A stretch of DNA of 64,000 nucleotides, taken from NCBI RefSeq assembly GCF_024868665.1, contig NC_079896.1, positions 1,083,196 through 1,147,195 of the forward strand, written 5' to 3'. This document shows positions 20,757 through 32,100 of the stretch, piece by piece (position 1 is the first letter of the stretch; every line of letters starts with the position of its first letter). The DNA is from Triplophysa rosa (Eukaryota; Chordata; Actinopteri; Cypriniformes; Nemacheilidae). Both the position numbers and the translations under genes were made by a program. The notes below the pieces were generated by a model that saw nothing but the letters and a program-made list of their open reading frames with translations, searched no databases and was not told the origin of the DNA.

Positions 20757-22253
20757 ATTGCGTTTTTCCATCTTAAGAATATATCTAAACTACGTCATAT
20801 GCTGTCAATGTCAGATGCAGAGAAGTTAATTCATGCATTCATGACATCAAGACTAGACTACTGTAATGCACTGTTAGGTGGTTGCCCTGCAGGCTTATTA
20901 CAAAAACTCCAATTGGTCCAAAACGCGGCAGCTCGAGTTCTTACACGTACAAAAAAGTATGAACATATTAGCCCGGTTCTGTCAACCTTGCACTGGTTAC
21001 CTATAAAGCATCGCGTTAACTTTAAAATCTTGCTTATTACCTATAAAGCCTTACATGGTTTAGCTCCTCAGTACTTGAATGAACTCCTTTTGTATTACAG
21101 TCCTTCACGTGCATTACGCTCTCAGGCGTCCTGTCAGTTGGTAATACCTAGAATTTCAAAATCAAGTGCAGGTGGTAGATCCTTTTCCTATCTAGCGCCT
21201 AAACTTTGGAATAGTCTTCCCTGCACTGTCCGGGAGGCAGACACACTCTGTCAGTTTAAATCTAGACTAAAGACGCATCTTTTTAATCTTGCATACACTA
21301 CTCTTCCATAATATAAATCTTCAGAGGGTTTAGGCTGCATTAGTTAGATCAACCGGAACCAAAAACACAACTGATGTACTTGTTGCATCAAAGAGTACAG
21401 AACAGTACTCTACTCTCAGCCAGTCTTGTCTCATTGTTCCAAGGTTACCACAGCGAGCAGGATGCAGTTCATGGCCTGACCTGATGGTAGAGCGGAGAAT
21501 GGGAAGTGGGGACCTGACAAGAGCTGAGATGATAGAGCTGGATAAAGAAGGACGCGGTCTCTTGACATGTCTTCACCACAAAATTTCAAATGCTATTAGA
21601 TTATTAATGATAATCTTAAACTATAATTTATTTTATTATTAAGTTTATTTATTTTATTTAGCCTTGTTGTGCAAGTTCTCTGGAGCTTGTGCAGAGGCAG
21701 CAGCTTTTGCCAGAGGGGAACTGGAATCCCCTGGTTGGGCCTGGGTTCTCCTGAGGTTTTTTTTCTCGATTAGAGTTTTGGGTTCCTCGCCACCGTTTGC
21801 ATACTGTTTTTGCACTATCTGCCTGGCCGGGGGGGCTGCTTTAGAATTTTAAAGTTTTACTTAATTAATATTGCATATAGGAATTTATTATCTGTTATAT
21901 TTGACCTGTGCTTCTCTCTCCTTTATCCTAAATGTGTGCTCTCACTGAGTGTGTGTTTGTGTGCGTACTTGTCTGTGTACGTACGTGTGTGTGTGTTGTG
22001 TGTGTGTGCGTGCGCATCCGTGTGTGTGTGTGTGTGTGTCTCTATGTCTATGTGTGTTAGTACGTGTGCATATTGTGTGTGTGGAGTGTTTTGTGTGTGG
22101 GTGTGTCTGTCTTCTGTGTTTTCAACCTTTTCTTGTTTCTGCAGGTACAACTTTAATTATTTTGCTTATAGTCAATATGTCTCATGTACAGCTGCTTTGT
22201 AACAATGAAAATTGTAAAAGCGCTATATAAATAAAGTTGAGTTGAGTTAAACA
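20757..22253 (+). pseudogene. 5'-truncated L2-like LINE, second copy
   Basis: Frame 20757-21311 (ATG within, 20799) encodes the C-terminal part of L2-type ORF2: FFHLKNISKLRHMLS, DAEKLIHAFMTSRLDYCNAL, LHWLPIKHRVNFKILLITYK, SFSYLAPKLWNSLP, FKSRLKTHLFNLAYTTLP, stop. A 0.9-kb 3'UTR follows with a TG-rich microsatellite (21940-22110) and the tail AAAAGCGCTATATAAATAAA ending (GTTGA)n. Same clade as 12461-11725 but opposite strand and distinctly diverged. Truncated, so inactive; this frame is intact to its stop. Confidence 0.88.
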
Positions 22254-22320
22254 TTAAAATATCGCAATATTGTGAATATACCTTTAATGATTGTTTAAGG
22301 ACTGTATGAGCTACAGGAGT

Positions 22321-22451
22321 ACTTCTCAAAGGCATTCATAACAAGGTGTCCCTGGCAACACATGTGCTGTTTGACTGTAGCGCACAAACACTTTCCCCTC
22401 GTCTTTTATCATGCGGAAGAATTCACGCTTGCACAACACGCTCGTAAATTT
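22321..22451 (-). repeat. 130-bp coding-like block, copy 2 (frameshifted)
   Basis: Near-identical to 18700-18829; GGCATTCAT has one extra base, which breaks the frame after TPCYE. Confidence 0.8.
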
Positions 22452-22462
22452 ATAGGTAGAAG

Positions 22463-22808
22463 TCAATAAATATAATAATTTTGACAGTCTTTCATTAAAA
22501 AACTTCTTCCTTTTCAATATGGTCCCGTGGACAGATTAAAAATATATATACTTCATCAAAGCTGCAGTCTTTTGGATTGAAACTAAACAAAAATCAGTCA
22601 TTGAGCAAATACATAAAAATTGTTTTCTTCTTTTAACCTGATTCACACAGGTAAGCTTGGTGTATAAAAACAATAAATAAGTTGAGCTGTCAGGTCGGAT
22701 TTTGCAGACTTGAACACACATAAAGAAACATAATTAACCTGCATTTTTATGTTTCCAATAGAGATGGGGATAGAGATCCAAAAGTTACAGATTGCAATTT
22801 TCAAATAA
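22463..22808. repeat. Tandem-duplicated core, unit B (first part)
   Basis: Homologous to 20391-20708, with a 30-bp extra piece (CCTGATTCACACAGGTAAGC region). It resumes at 23080-23170 after a LINE insertion. Confidence 0.75.
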
Positions 22809-22810
22809 AT

Positions 22811-23078
22811 AAGCAGATTCTGTGGCCATCTTTAAGAATGGGCTGAAAACACATCTCTCCCGTCAGCACCTGACCGATTAGTTCTGACTTCTATCTCTTT
22901 TCTACTCTTTCTATCCTTAAAAAAAAAAAAAAACTTAGCTTTGTATGCTGTGGTGGGCTATATGAGACCAGTTTTACTGCGCTTATGCTTTTTGTTGTCC
23001 TTATGTTGTGCCGACTGCTTCCATTGTTTCCCTCATTTGGATAAAAGCGTCTGCTAAATGACTAAATGTAAACGTAAA
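22811..23078 (+). pseudogene. 3' end of another LINE
   Basis: A short frame ADSVAIFKNGLKTHLSRQHL ends at TAG 22879-22881, the C-terminus of a LINE ORF2 (FKxxLKTHL motif). A 3'UTR follows with an A-run and the tail TTGGATAAAAGCGTCTGCTA AATGACTAAATG. The tail is nearly the same as that of the SINE at 30081-30232. Confidence 0.75.
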
Positions 23079-23240
23079 CATTTAACCTTTAACATATGTC
23101 TTTAAACATTCAAATAAAGCAATGTTGTGAATATTCCATTAATGATGGTTTAGGGACTGTAGGAGTTTATTAGATATTTGTCCGATGGAGAGGCTCTGGT
23201 CTGGCTGAGAGTCTGTACGGGTGCTGTTGGGATTGAGTTC

Positions 23241-23638
23241 ACACTCTTAAAAATAAAGGTGCTTCACAATGCCATAAAATAACTTTTTTAAATGGTTCCA
23301 TAAAGAACCTTTCACATCCAAAGAACCGTTCTGTTTTCACTGTTTGGTGGTGGAACACAAAGGGGCCTCAGGATGACTACGAATTAAAAATGTATATATA
23401 CTGTAAATGTACATATATTTTAAAACAACAAAGAAACGAGATTTGTTTATTATTTGTCAATTTTGACATGGAATAAACAATTTTCCAGGTAAGTGCTGAA
23501 ATAGAAGTAGAAGTTATGTGTTTTTGTGAGTGGTTATTGTTCAATACGGGGGGGAGGGGGCTTGGAGTCAAACAGGTTGAGAAGCCCTGTTCTATGGCAT
23601 CGCTGTGAGGAACCTTTTAAGCACGTTTCTCTTTAAGA
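23241..23638. mobile_element. CACTCTTAAAAATAAAGG-type MITE, interrupted
   Basis: Left end ACACTCTTAAAAATAAAGGT, right part TATGGCATCGCTGTGAGGAACC then TCTTTAAGAGA. About 240 bp of unrelated sequence (23349-23590) sits inside. Confidence 0.6.
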
Positions 23639-23639
23639 G

Positions 23640-26310
23640 AAGCTCCACCTGTGGTGTGAGAGTGCATGAGATGATATCCGCTGTATGATTGTACATGTCA
23701 GTCATCTGAGCGTCGAGCGCATCAAGTCCATGCGAGTGAGTGAACTGTTCTCTCTTACGTCTGTGTAATCAATGGGTGCTCGAGTTCACAAGAGCCGCGC
23801 TGCTTCTGCGTTTCTTCTTCAACCCTCGGTGAAACGACTCCTCAAGGTCTCGCTCGGCCTGGACTCTGGACACACGCTGGACTTTGTATCCATAAACTTG
23901 TTATGCTGAACGCTAGATGACAAAGAAGTCAAGAGTCAACGGAGTCGTGTGTGGGTTGTGCCTATATTTCAATTACGTTAAAATTGATCCTCGTTATATG
24001 TAGACGTTTGGACGAATAAACATGTTTAAACCGATGCGCAGTTGAAATTTCAAGTTTGGTGTAGTCGAAATTATATGGAGACTCAAAACTATAAAATATT
24101 AGACTACAGACTAATGGTCCAAAAATATGTGTCATGGATTTAGAAATGTCTAGGTTCTAAATTCAGGAATCAATGTGGCTTTTAAAAATAATTTAGGTCA
24201 TGAAATTTAAGAAAGTTGAATATTTCTTAACAATGTTTTAATATTCTTCCCTTTTTCTTTTTTTTTTAGACAATTTATCTGCAATTTCAGGAAGATTTTT
24301 GAAAACATCTACAAAGGAAATTAAGTATTAAATGTAACTTTCATTTTAGCAGAAATAGAATTAATCTGAATATTTTAGATTATTAGCCAACATGTTTAAG
24401 GTAGCCTATTATGAAGATTTAATAAAAAACATATCTTTAAGACTTTTAAAGCAAAGTCTTAACACTTATGTCACATTTTAATCTTTTTTAATTTTCTTTT
24501 TCAACAATTTGTCTGCAATATCAAAATGATTTTGGGAAAAAAACATCTACTCAATATAATCAAGTAGTGCATAAACTTTAAAATCAGTTTTTCAGGAGGC
24601 ACTTTGTTCCAGTTTCCTTTCCAAAGAAAGTGCTTTAATCCCTCTGCCTGCTTGTTTTTGTTGTTTTGACCTAAACTTTAAGGTATGTCTCATGTGGCGT
24701 ATTAAACGAATTCAGATATTACACAAGGCAGATATTACCCGATGGGTTTAAATGGCGGCCGGATAGCCCCGGTGAACTCCGCTACACCTTCACTTGAAAA
24801 ACAAACCCGGCGAGGTGAGTCGTTGACATTTGCTTTGAGATAAAACCCACCGGAGGGCACAACAGGAGTGTACGCATCAAAGGTTGCGCTGCGGTGGGTC
24901 ACAGGGAACGTAACTCATCCAAACATTCCTGGACGAGCGTCGGGCTATTATCTGTCAACATTAGCTGGTCAAATAAGCGTTGAGCACACAATGACTGTGA
25001 TCTGGGCAGCTTGTGTTTAGCGGCGGCTCTTCGTGTGTTGTACTATGTGGCACAAACTCAAGGTGAAAAAGTGCATTGACAACATGTGCAGACTGCTGGT
25101 TAAAGAGCCAAGGGTCATATTGAAAGAAAGGTTCTTAAACAAACAAATAATGTGGATGCTGTGAAGATGTGCCGGTGTAACTGGGCTCAAATTCCAGCAG
25201 ATGGCAGCACTGATATTGGAAACGGTCGACTACATTTGCTAAGGAGCGTTTGTTGAATTTGATTGTATATCATTAGTTTGAAACCTTCTTGGACATTAAT
25301 CAAAAGTCTGAGATCGCCTCTCTAATTAAAATGAAGTAGAAATTCTAGTTTAACTGCTCGAATGTAATAAATATTTATTCATTAAATGATCATCTTTTGA
25401 TCCGTGTTATTCCCACTAGATTGAAATTTTGAACAAAGGACTTGACGTTGTCAGTATCCCAAATCGGACAGTTTGATCTTAAAACAATATATACTCGACT
25501 TAATATGAATTCTTACATTTTTTACGTGATCTCAGACTTTTCAACCAGTGTATTTGACTCTAAACTGATTCTTCTGCATTTTAGTACTTCATTGTATTTT
25601 TGTGAATTGTGGGTCCAGTAATTCTAATAGTAGGCTAAATCATCTGAATAACTCAAAAGAATAATAAAACAATGATAGGATGATAGAATAGGCATATTAT
25701 GTAAGTGTTTATGTGTTTTTTTTTTTGAGGATCCAGACTTCTCAGTCTTTAGAATTTAAAGCATATGGTGCAAAACCATTGATGTTAATGTTAACTGTGC
25801 CTCGAGTCTGTATCATGTATGCTGATTTATTATTATTGGCCAGATGTATTCTGAATATTCTGTACTTATTGCTACGACTTGTCTATATAATACAGTATCT
25901 AAAGACAATATCTATTTTTCTTGTTTAATTGTAAATTGTTCAATTCAGGATTCTGTGTGGCCACGTGGTGGCGATCTAGCAGGACTTGATGTAGTCTGAT
26001 CATTTAAATCGTGTTTTCTTGTTTTTATTTACATACTAATGATTTTAGATCTGAGTAAAGTTCAAAAGCCTGTCAAAAACATGTAAAAGTTATGTTTTGC
26101 CCCAAATCAATGAGAATTATATTTTGAGGAACATATAAACATATTTTTTTATCCTTAACATTTGACATTATAACATGATGGTAATGAGATTTTAAAGGAG
26201 GGATGCATTTATTAGTTACAACAATAATAATATTGATTAAATATTCAAATATTTGTATTTTGATTTTGGTGTGAAATATGATTTTCTTTATGAGATCCCT
26301 ATCAATAAAA
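23640..26310. other. Intergenic, no gene seen
   Basis: Mostly AT-rich. 24740-25030 is more GC- and CpG-rich (ATGGCGGCCGGATAGCCCCG) and free of recognised repeats, so it may be regulatory. No exon-like frame. Confidence 0.35.
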
Positions 26311-26317
26311 ACTTCAC

Positions 26318-27795
26318 TTTATTCCAGACGTCACTTTAAGAAGGAGAGCTTGGGGATGAAATTAATTTATCTTTATTCTATTATAATAAGCCCAGAAACA
26401 AATCAACAATAAAACCTTATATACAAATCATAGCAAAAGTGTGAAAAAGCACATGCAGGTCAGAGAACAACCGCACAGGTGATGTATGATCAGGGCAGTA
26501 AATAAAACTGTATATATAAACCTCAGCGGAAAAAAGAAATATACATCCATTAACAATCCACATAGTGTTCCAGGCACAGAGAGAGAGAGAGAGAGAGAGA
26601 CACATCTGTCTATAAAGACATTAGTGCAGAAAGACGCGTGATGGGAGAGATGCTTAAATTGATGGGATTGTGTCAGTAGCTTTTGGCTGTTTTTGGTTCG
26701 TTTTCTGTTGTAAATCTCTTTAAGGTTGTTCTGGATGAATCTGCATTTACAATACTTTGTATTCATTAAAAGACGTGTGTGGGGTTAGTTTTGCTATGGT
26801 TTTAGTACGATAGCATATAACTTCATTTTTAAACATTAACTCACTCGTTGGTTTACTTCGAAGTACGGTGAAATATTCATTAAATTTAGTGTATCATTTA
26901 TACTTTATAAACAACCGGTTAAAATGATTTTAAGTTACACTAAACTTTCTTCTTCGCTCTTGGATTTAGTTAAGATTCCCATAACTCTTGGTAAAAAACA
27001 ACAAAACATTTTAATTTGTTTTTTATGCTAAAATCTTTGTACTCTCCTGTTTTTCCTTTTGTTATAGTCACACTGAATGGCTACACACATCTTTTACATG
27101 TGATTTTCATCTACGGCTATGTTCAGAATGGAATATTACTAGATGCTGCAAGTATACACTGTATACTGCTCATTTTTATACAGAAGTATGTGAAACTGTA
27201 AACGCTATGCAGTGATAAACATGTCAAACAGTAGTATGCATCCCTGTTATCACACGACCACATTATGTCATTTTAGCTCCATCTAGTTTTGTATATGACT
27301 TCTAACAGTCTAAACAAAAAACCAAGAAGAAGGACAGAAATGGAAAGTCAAGTCAAGCGCATTGCATCATGGGATACCGTATCACACATAGTGTACACTG
27401 CACGTTTTGGCAAATCTGGGTGCTACAGACACGTCAGTGCATACAGACGTACACACCCTGCACACAAACGGCATACTAGAAGTAGTAATGTCGTATGTTA
27501 GTATGCTGAACCGAACATAGCCTTGAGGTCTTATCTTTACCAGGAATCTCACATCGCTCTGTTTTCAGTGCAGTGCCTTCAGTGGTTAAGAGAAAAAAAT
27601 CAAAGAAAGCAAAGACGTCTCAGGTGGAAAGCGAGAAAGAGACAAAAACGTTTTTCTTGGATGGATTTGAAGCAAATGTTTCCAGTAAGATAGCCGCTCC
27701 CTGCTGATTGGTCCTGCAGTTCTTGGCTTGGTCATGTGATTTCTGTGTGTGAGACGCAGCGGGCGGCTGGAGTTTGGGCGAGCAGATGCTGCTCT
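26318..27795 (-). other. eya2: Probable 3'UTR and poly(A) region of eya2
   Basis: Follows the TAG stop at 27798-27796 on the minus strand. No further splice structure is needed. It contains a 408-bp MITE (27115-27522) and a GA microsatellite. Minus-strand AATAAA signals lie at 26377-26372 and 26323-26318, giving a possible 1.4-1.5 kb 3'UTR. The true end is not determined. Confidence 0.35.
27115..27522. mobile_element. 408-bp MITE with GGCTATGTTC ends
   Basis: GGCTATGTTCAGAATGGAAT at the left and, inverted, GGCTATGTTCGGTTCAGCAT at the right. Interior TAGTATGC/GCATACTA motifs. It lies in the presumed eya2 3'UTR. Confidence 0.6.
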
Positions 27796-29084
27796 CTAGA
27801 GGTAGTCCAACTCAAGTGCATGACTCAACGCCTCCAGGTCGGCCCTGCACGTCACCCTCCAGAAGGGCATGTTCTTCTGCACAACACAAGAAGGTCAACA
27901 TGTTAAAAAAACATTTTATACCCATTTACATTGTTCTTGAGTGCTGAACATGTTTTCCTTGGTTTTTAAAACGATTCAAATGAAGTTTTATTCTGTTCTG
28001 TTCTATATCACAGCAAGCATAACAGTAACCTAGTTTTCAACATTATTTGTTTTCTACTTTTTGTTTTAAGTTGCCCATCAGAGTTGTGCATGACTTAGAT
28101 TTTAATTTATATATTACATTAATAACTTTATAGACAATGCTTGACAAATATTTTATTTCCCAGAATGATATAATCTAGGGCTGCGCAATATATCGAAACA
28201 TCGCAAATGTGCATATCGCAACAGTTTGCAATAATTGAATCATTTAAAAAATTCTAAAAGTTATGTATAGACCACTTTGGATGAGGTAAAGTCCTGAAGA
28301 ACTTCCTGTTTATGTTTTTTGACACTGCACAATGGTTGAACAAAATACAACTAACAGAACATTTTTTAAAATGTCAAACGAATATATTTAGGTTTTAATT
28401 ATGTATGTGAGATTTAAAAAATATAAATAAAAACTGAAACCGGAAGTGCTTCTGGATCAGCGTTTACATCTATATAGATGGCAGAGAGACTGGCCCTGCG
28501 TTCCAACTGGGATACATGGCCCTTCGAGTGACAACAATCATGGCCGCCATACTGAAGGGTCGTTCCAAACCGAAGTGCTCATAACTGGCCGCTTTAAAGG
28601 GCCCTTCAGAATGAAGGATTTCGAAGGGTACAACTGATGGTCACTTCGGGCTCCCATGATTGTTTGCGTGGTGAGGCCGCCTCCTTATGGGCGCAGGATG
28701 ATGACGCACTTCAAGGGCACTTCAAGAAACAGTTGTTTGGTCCCCTACACCCTTTAACCCTCCAAAGATCTCACTCCGGAGGGTAAACCATTCGAAGGGC
28801 TTAGGGCATAGGGATGAGCCCTTCGAAATGGAACGCAGGGTCTGTCTGATGTGTGGAAGATAATTAATAATCAGAAATAATGTAAAATATGTATGGGTTA
28901 TATAATTTTCAGTTTTTAATATATTTCACACACTTAAACCATTATTGTATCACATATCGCATTATATTGCATTATTTAGCATGCTATTGCATATCGCATT
29001 TTTCGTCAATATTGCACAGCCCTAGTATAATCTACTCCAACGTCTTTAAAATGGATATTTTTTACATTTGATTTGATTATTTTT

Positions 29085-29148
<64 letters not shown>

Positions 29149-32100
29149 TGATTTATTTTGTATTCACTTTTGTTCTTTGTTTATTTATTCATTCAATCAT
29201 TTTATTAATAATAATAGTAACTATCAGATATTAGAAAAATAAGCAAAAGTGTTGTGTTTATGAAGAAAAGTTGAATAAAAACAGAGGTATAAAACGGAGC
29301 AGTCTTACAAGATCTGGTATCGTAAGGACACCTAATATGCTTTTTTGTTGTTGTTTTTTTGGATTATGAGAAAAATGTGTTTTGTTCTCAACATCTTTAA
29401 TAGCTCTGGTTATTTGACTTTTACCTTCTTTGCGACCGTCTCCTCCTCTACACCATCTCCAACCACCACGTACACGGCTCTCCGGCCGAACCTCTGAGTC
29501 ACTCGCTCGAAGCAGCTTTCTTTACCTGTGACATTGAAAACAAACACGTTACACTTGAGTTTTCACCCTGTTTAAGAGAAATGCAGAGACTGTAGAGACA
29601 GCAGACCTGTTTTAGTGGCACTGTAGATGTTCTCGATGGGAAACGCTCCTCCGAGACCGTAGAGAAGAACTTTAGAGAGCGCTGGAATGAGTTGCGTGGT
29701 GGTGACCAACACATTTACACAGTTTGGTCTGAGGAGGAAACATAAATATGTCACATATCTAATGTGTTTAATGATTTGGTCACGTTTTCATGTTTTCATA
29801 CGGGTTACAAAATGATGATGTAAAAACTGCTCTGAGATTTGTCAGAAACATTTTGGTTGAGGAAAGAAAATCTTAGAGCTTTGAAAAAAACATGACTCAT
29901 TTTTCCTTTAGGATATAAAAAAAGGAACTGTAAAATGGTTGAGAACGAAGGACAGATATATCTTGGCAAATCAAGACACGGCAATCAAATCGGCAGGATC
30001 ATGAAAAAGGTCACGCGTTTGCCAAATCCATTCCTGTCACTGTCATAGTATGCCATTTCGGACGCAGCTTGTGTTTTCCTAGCTTTCCTGTGGCTCAGTG
30101 GTTAGAGCGCGGCACTAGCAATGCCAACGTCATGGGTTCGATCCCAGTGGATTGCATATAGTCAGAAACGAATGTATAATACAATGCAATGTAAGTCGCT
30201 TTGGATAAAAGCATCTGCCAAATGCATAAATTATATTTACGTTGCCTTCTTACAGCTCCTCTACAGCGGTTCAGCCGTGCCACGCTCAAAACCCACCCCC
30301 TTCCCCAACTCCTCCTCATCCGACTGCATCACCACGTACCTTTATTTTATCCTGTATGCATTTCAATGTATCTTCCCTTCTGACAGGTATGAATTCTCTT
30401 CTAAGTCATATATTTTTAGTATATTCAATTTGCACTATCACTATCGTGTAAGGCATGTATAGCTCTGTCTTTTCAAATAATTTTGCTTAAATAACTGTTC
30501 TGCTTCCCCAGGTGGGAGATATTGTAATTGCTGCACGTTTGCTCTGTTCATGCAAGGCTGCACGGACAGGTGGAGAATTTGCCCAGAACAGTTTCACTCC
30601 GCCAACCCTAAATATTGCTATTGTTTGAATCTTTGGCGGTAGAAGTCTCGTGTTTAGGACTAGTGCTTATTTGAGCCTACATTCAGTATGAGTAAAATAC
30701 TCAAGTACTGTCAAAATCATATACTCTAAGACTTTTACTCAAGTCATCTTGGAATTGGTGAACTTGTAATGGAGTAATTTTAGGTATCTGTACTTGTACT
30801 CAAGTAGGTTGTTTAGCTGCTCTTTACACCTCTGCACACTTGGCACATTTATGCTTTTAAAATCCACTAAAATGAGACATGGGTACAGTATATACTGTAG
30901 TATAGTGAATATTGTTATTTGTTTCCGTGTAAATTGAATTTAACTTGGAATATTCATTTGACGGCTTGCAGGAATATATGAGGATGCGGTGGTGATGTCT
31001 CACCTGGAGTTGATGAGAGCAAGAGCCTTCAGTGCCTGTGTGAGCCACAGGTCTGTCAAAACCTCCATTTCCCGTCTCAACTGTAACCATTCCTCTCGCT
31101 TCGGACTGCCCAACAAACCTACAGTACACAAAAATCACAGATGACATCTCTTTTTATCTCAATTATTTCTCATAGACATCGACGAGATTAAATGGAGAGC
31201 AAACGGAAATGTTTGCTCAAGTCTCATGTGCGTCTCATACATTTCTCCTGAGAATAAGGGTGAGAAATCTGACGAATGTCTCAGTCCTTAGAGTTTGAGA
31301 AGAGATGTCAACAATGTGTCAAACTGAGCTCAGGTGTGTCAAGTCTGCAATCAAAAGTCAATCTGATTGAAGATCTCAATATCAACTCAAACATTTCTCA
31401 TCACATTTGCCCAAACCCAGATTATTTTACACCTCCACTTTATATTCTCTTAAAAATGTTTTAGGAGAATTATGTGAGACTACGTTGATACAGTATATAA
31501 ATGAAATATAACTGAGAACTTCAGCTCTCACCTCCTACGTTGTTCTTGTACGTGTTGTAGATCTCCTTCACCCGGCGGTAGCGGAAGGCGAGTTTCCTCA
31601 TCCAGTCGACCCCTCCGTGAACGCCGGAGCCCAAACAGAGCGTGCCACCACCTGCTGGGCTCTGGAAGCCATCCGTGCCAAAGTTATAAGTACTGCAAGT
31701 ACAGACACATACGGACGTGTTCAAAACCGCTGTACGGCCACACAAAAACTCCACTACATTCATATTTCTGTTGATGCGCTCTTAAAACGTGATTAATGTC
31801 CATCATAAAAGTCTGGAACCAGTCTGAGCTGTCACTGTGAGAAGATGCTCGAAAAATGTTTTTCTTAGAAAAAAACAGCACCAGCGTACACTCTTAAAAA
31901 ATAAAGGTGCTTCGAAAGGTTCTTGGATGCCGTAGAAGAATCTTTTTTGTCTAAATGGTTCCATAAGGAACCTTTAACATTTGAAGAACCTTTATGTTTC
32001 ACAAAAGGTTCTTTGTGGCGAAAACAGGTTCTTCCGATTATGAAAAGCAGATGGTTCTGTAAAGAACTTTTGACTAAATGGTTTTTGTGGAACCAAAAAT

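Noticed and set aside
21810..22230. Cys/Val-rich open frames on both strands
   Set aside because: They are read through the TG microsatellite in the L2 3'UTR; low-complexity translation, not genes.
29086..29149. CRISPR-like or satellite array
   Set aside because: A simple TTTC microsatellite with no spacers.
30081..30160. tRNA gene
   Set aside because: A- and B-boxes are present but the acceptor stem and anticodon arm do not form, and a SINE tail follows.
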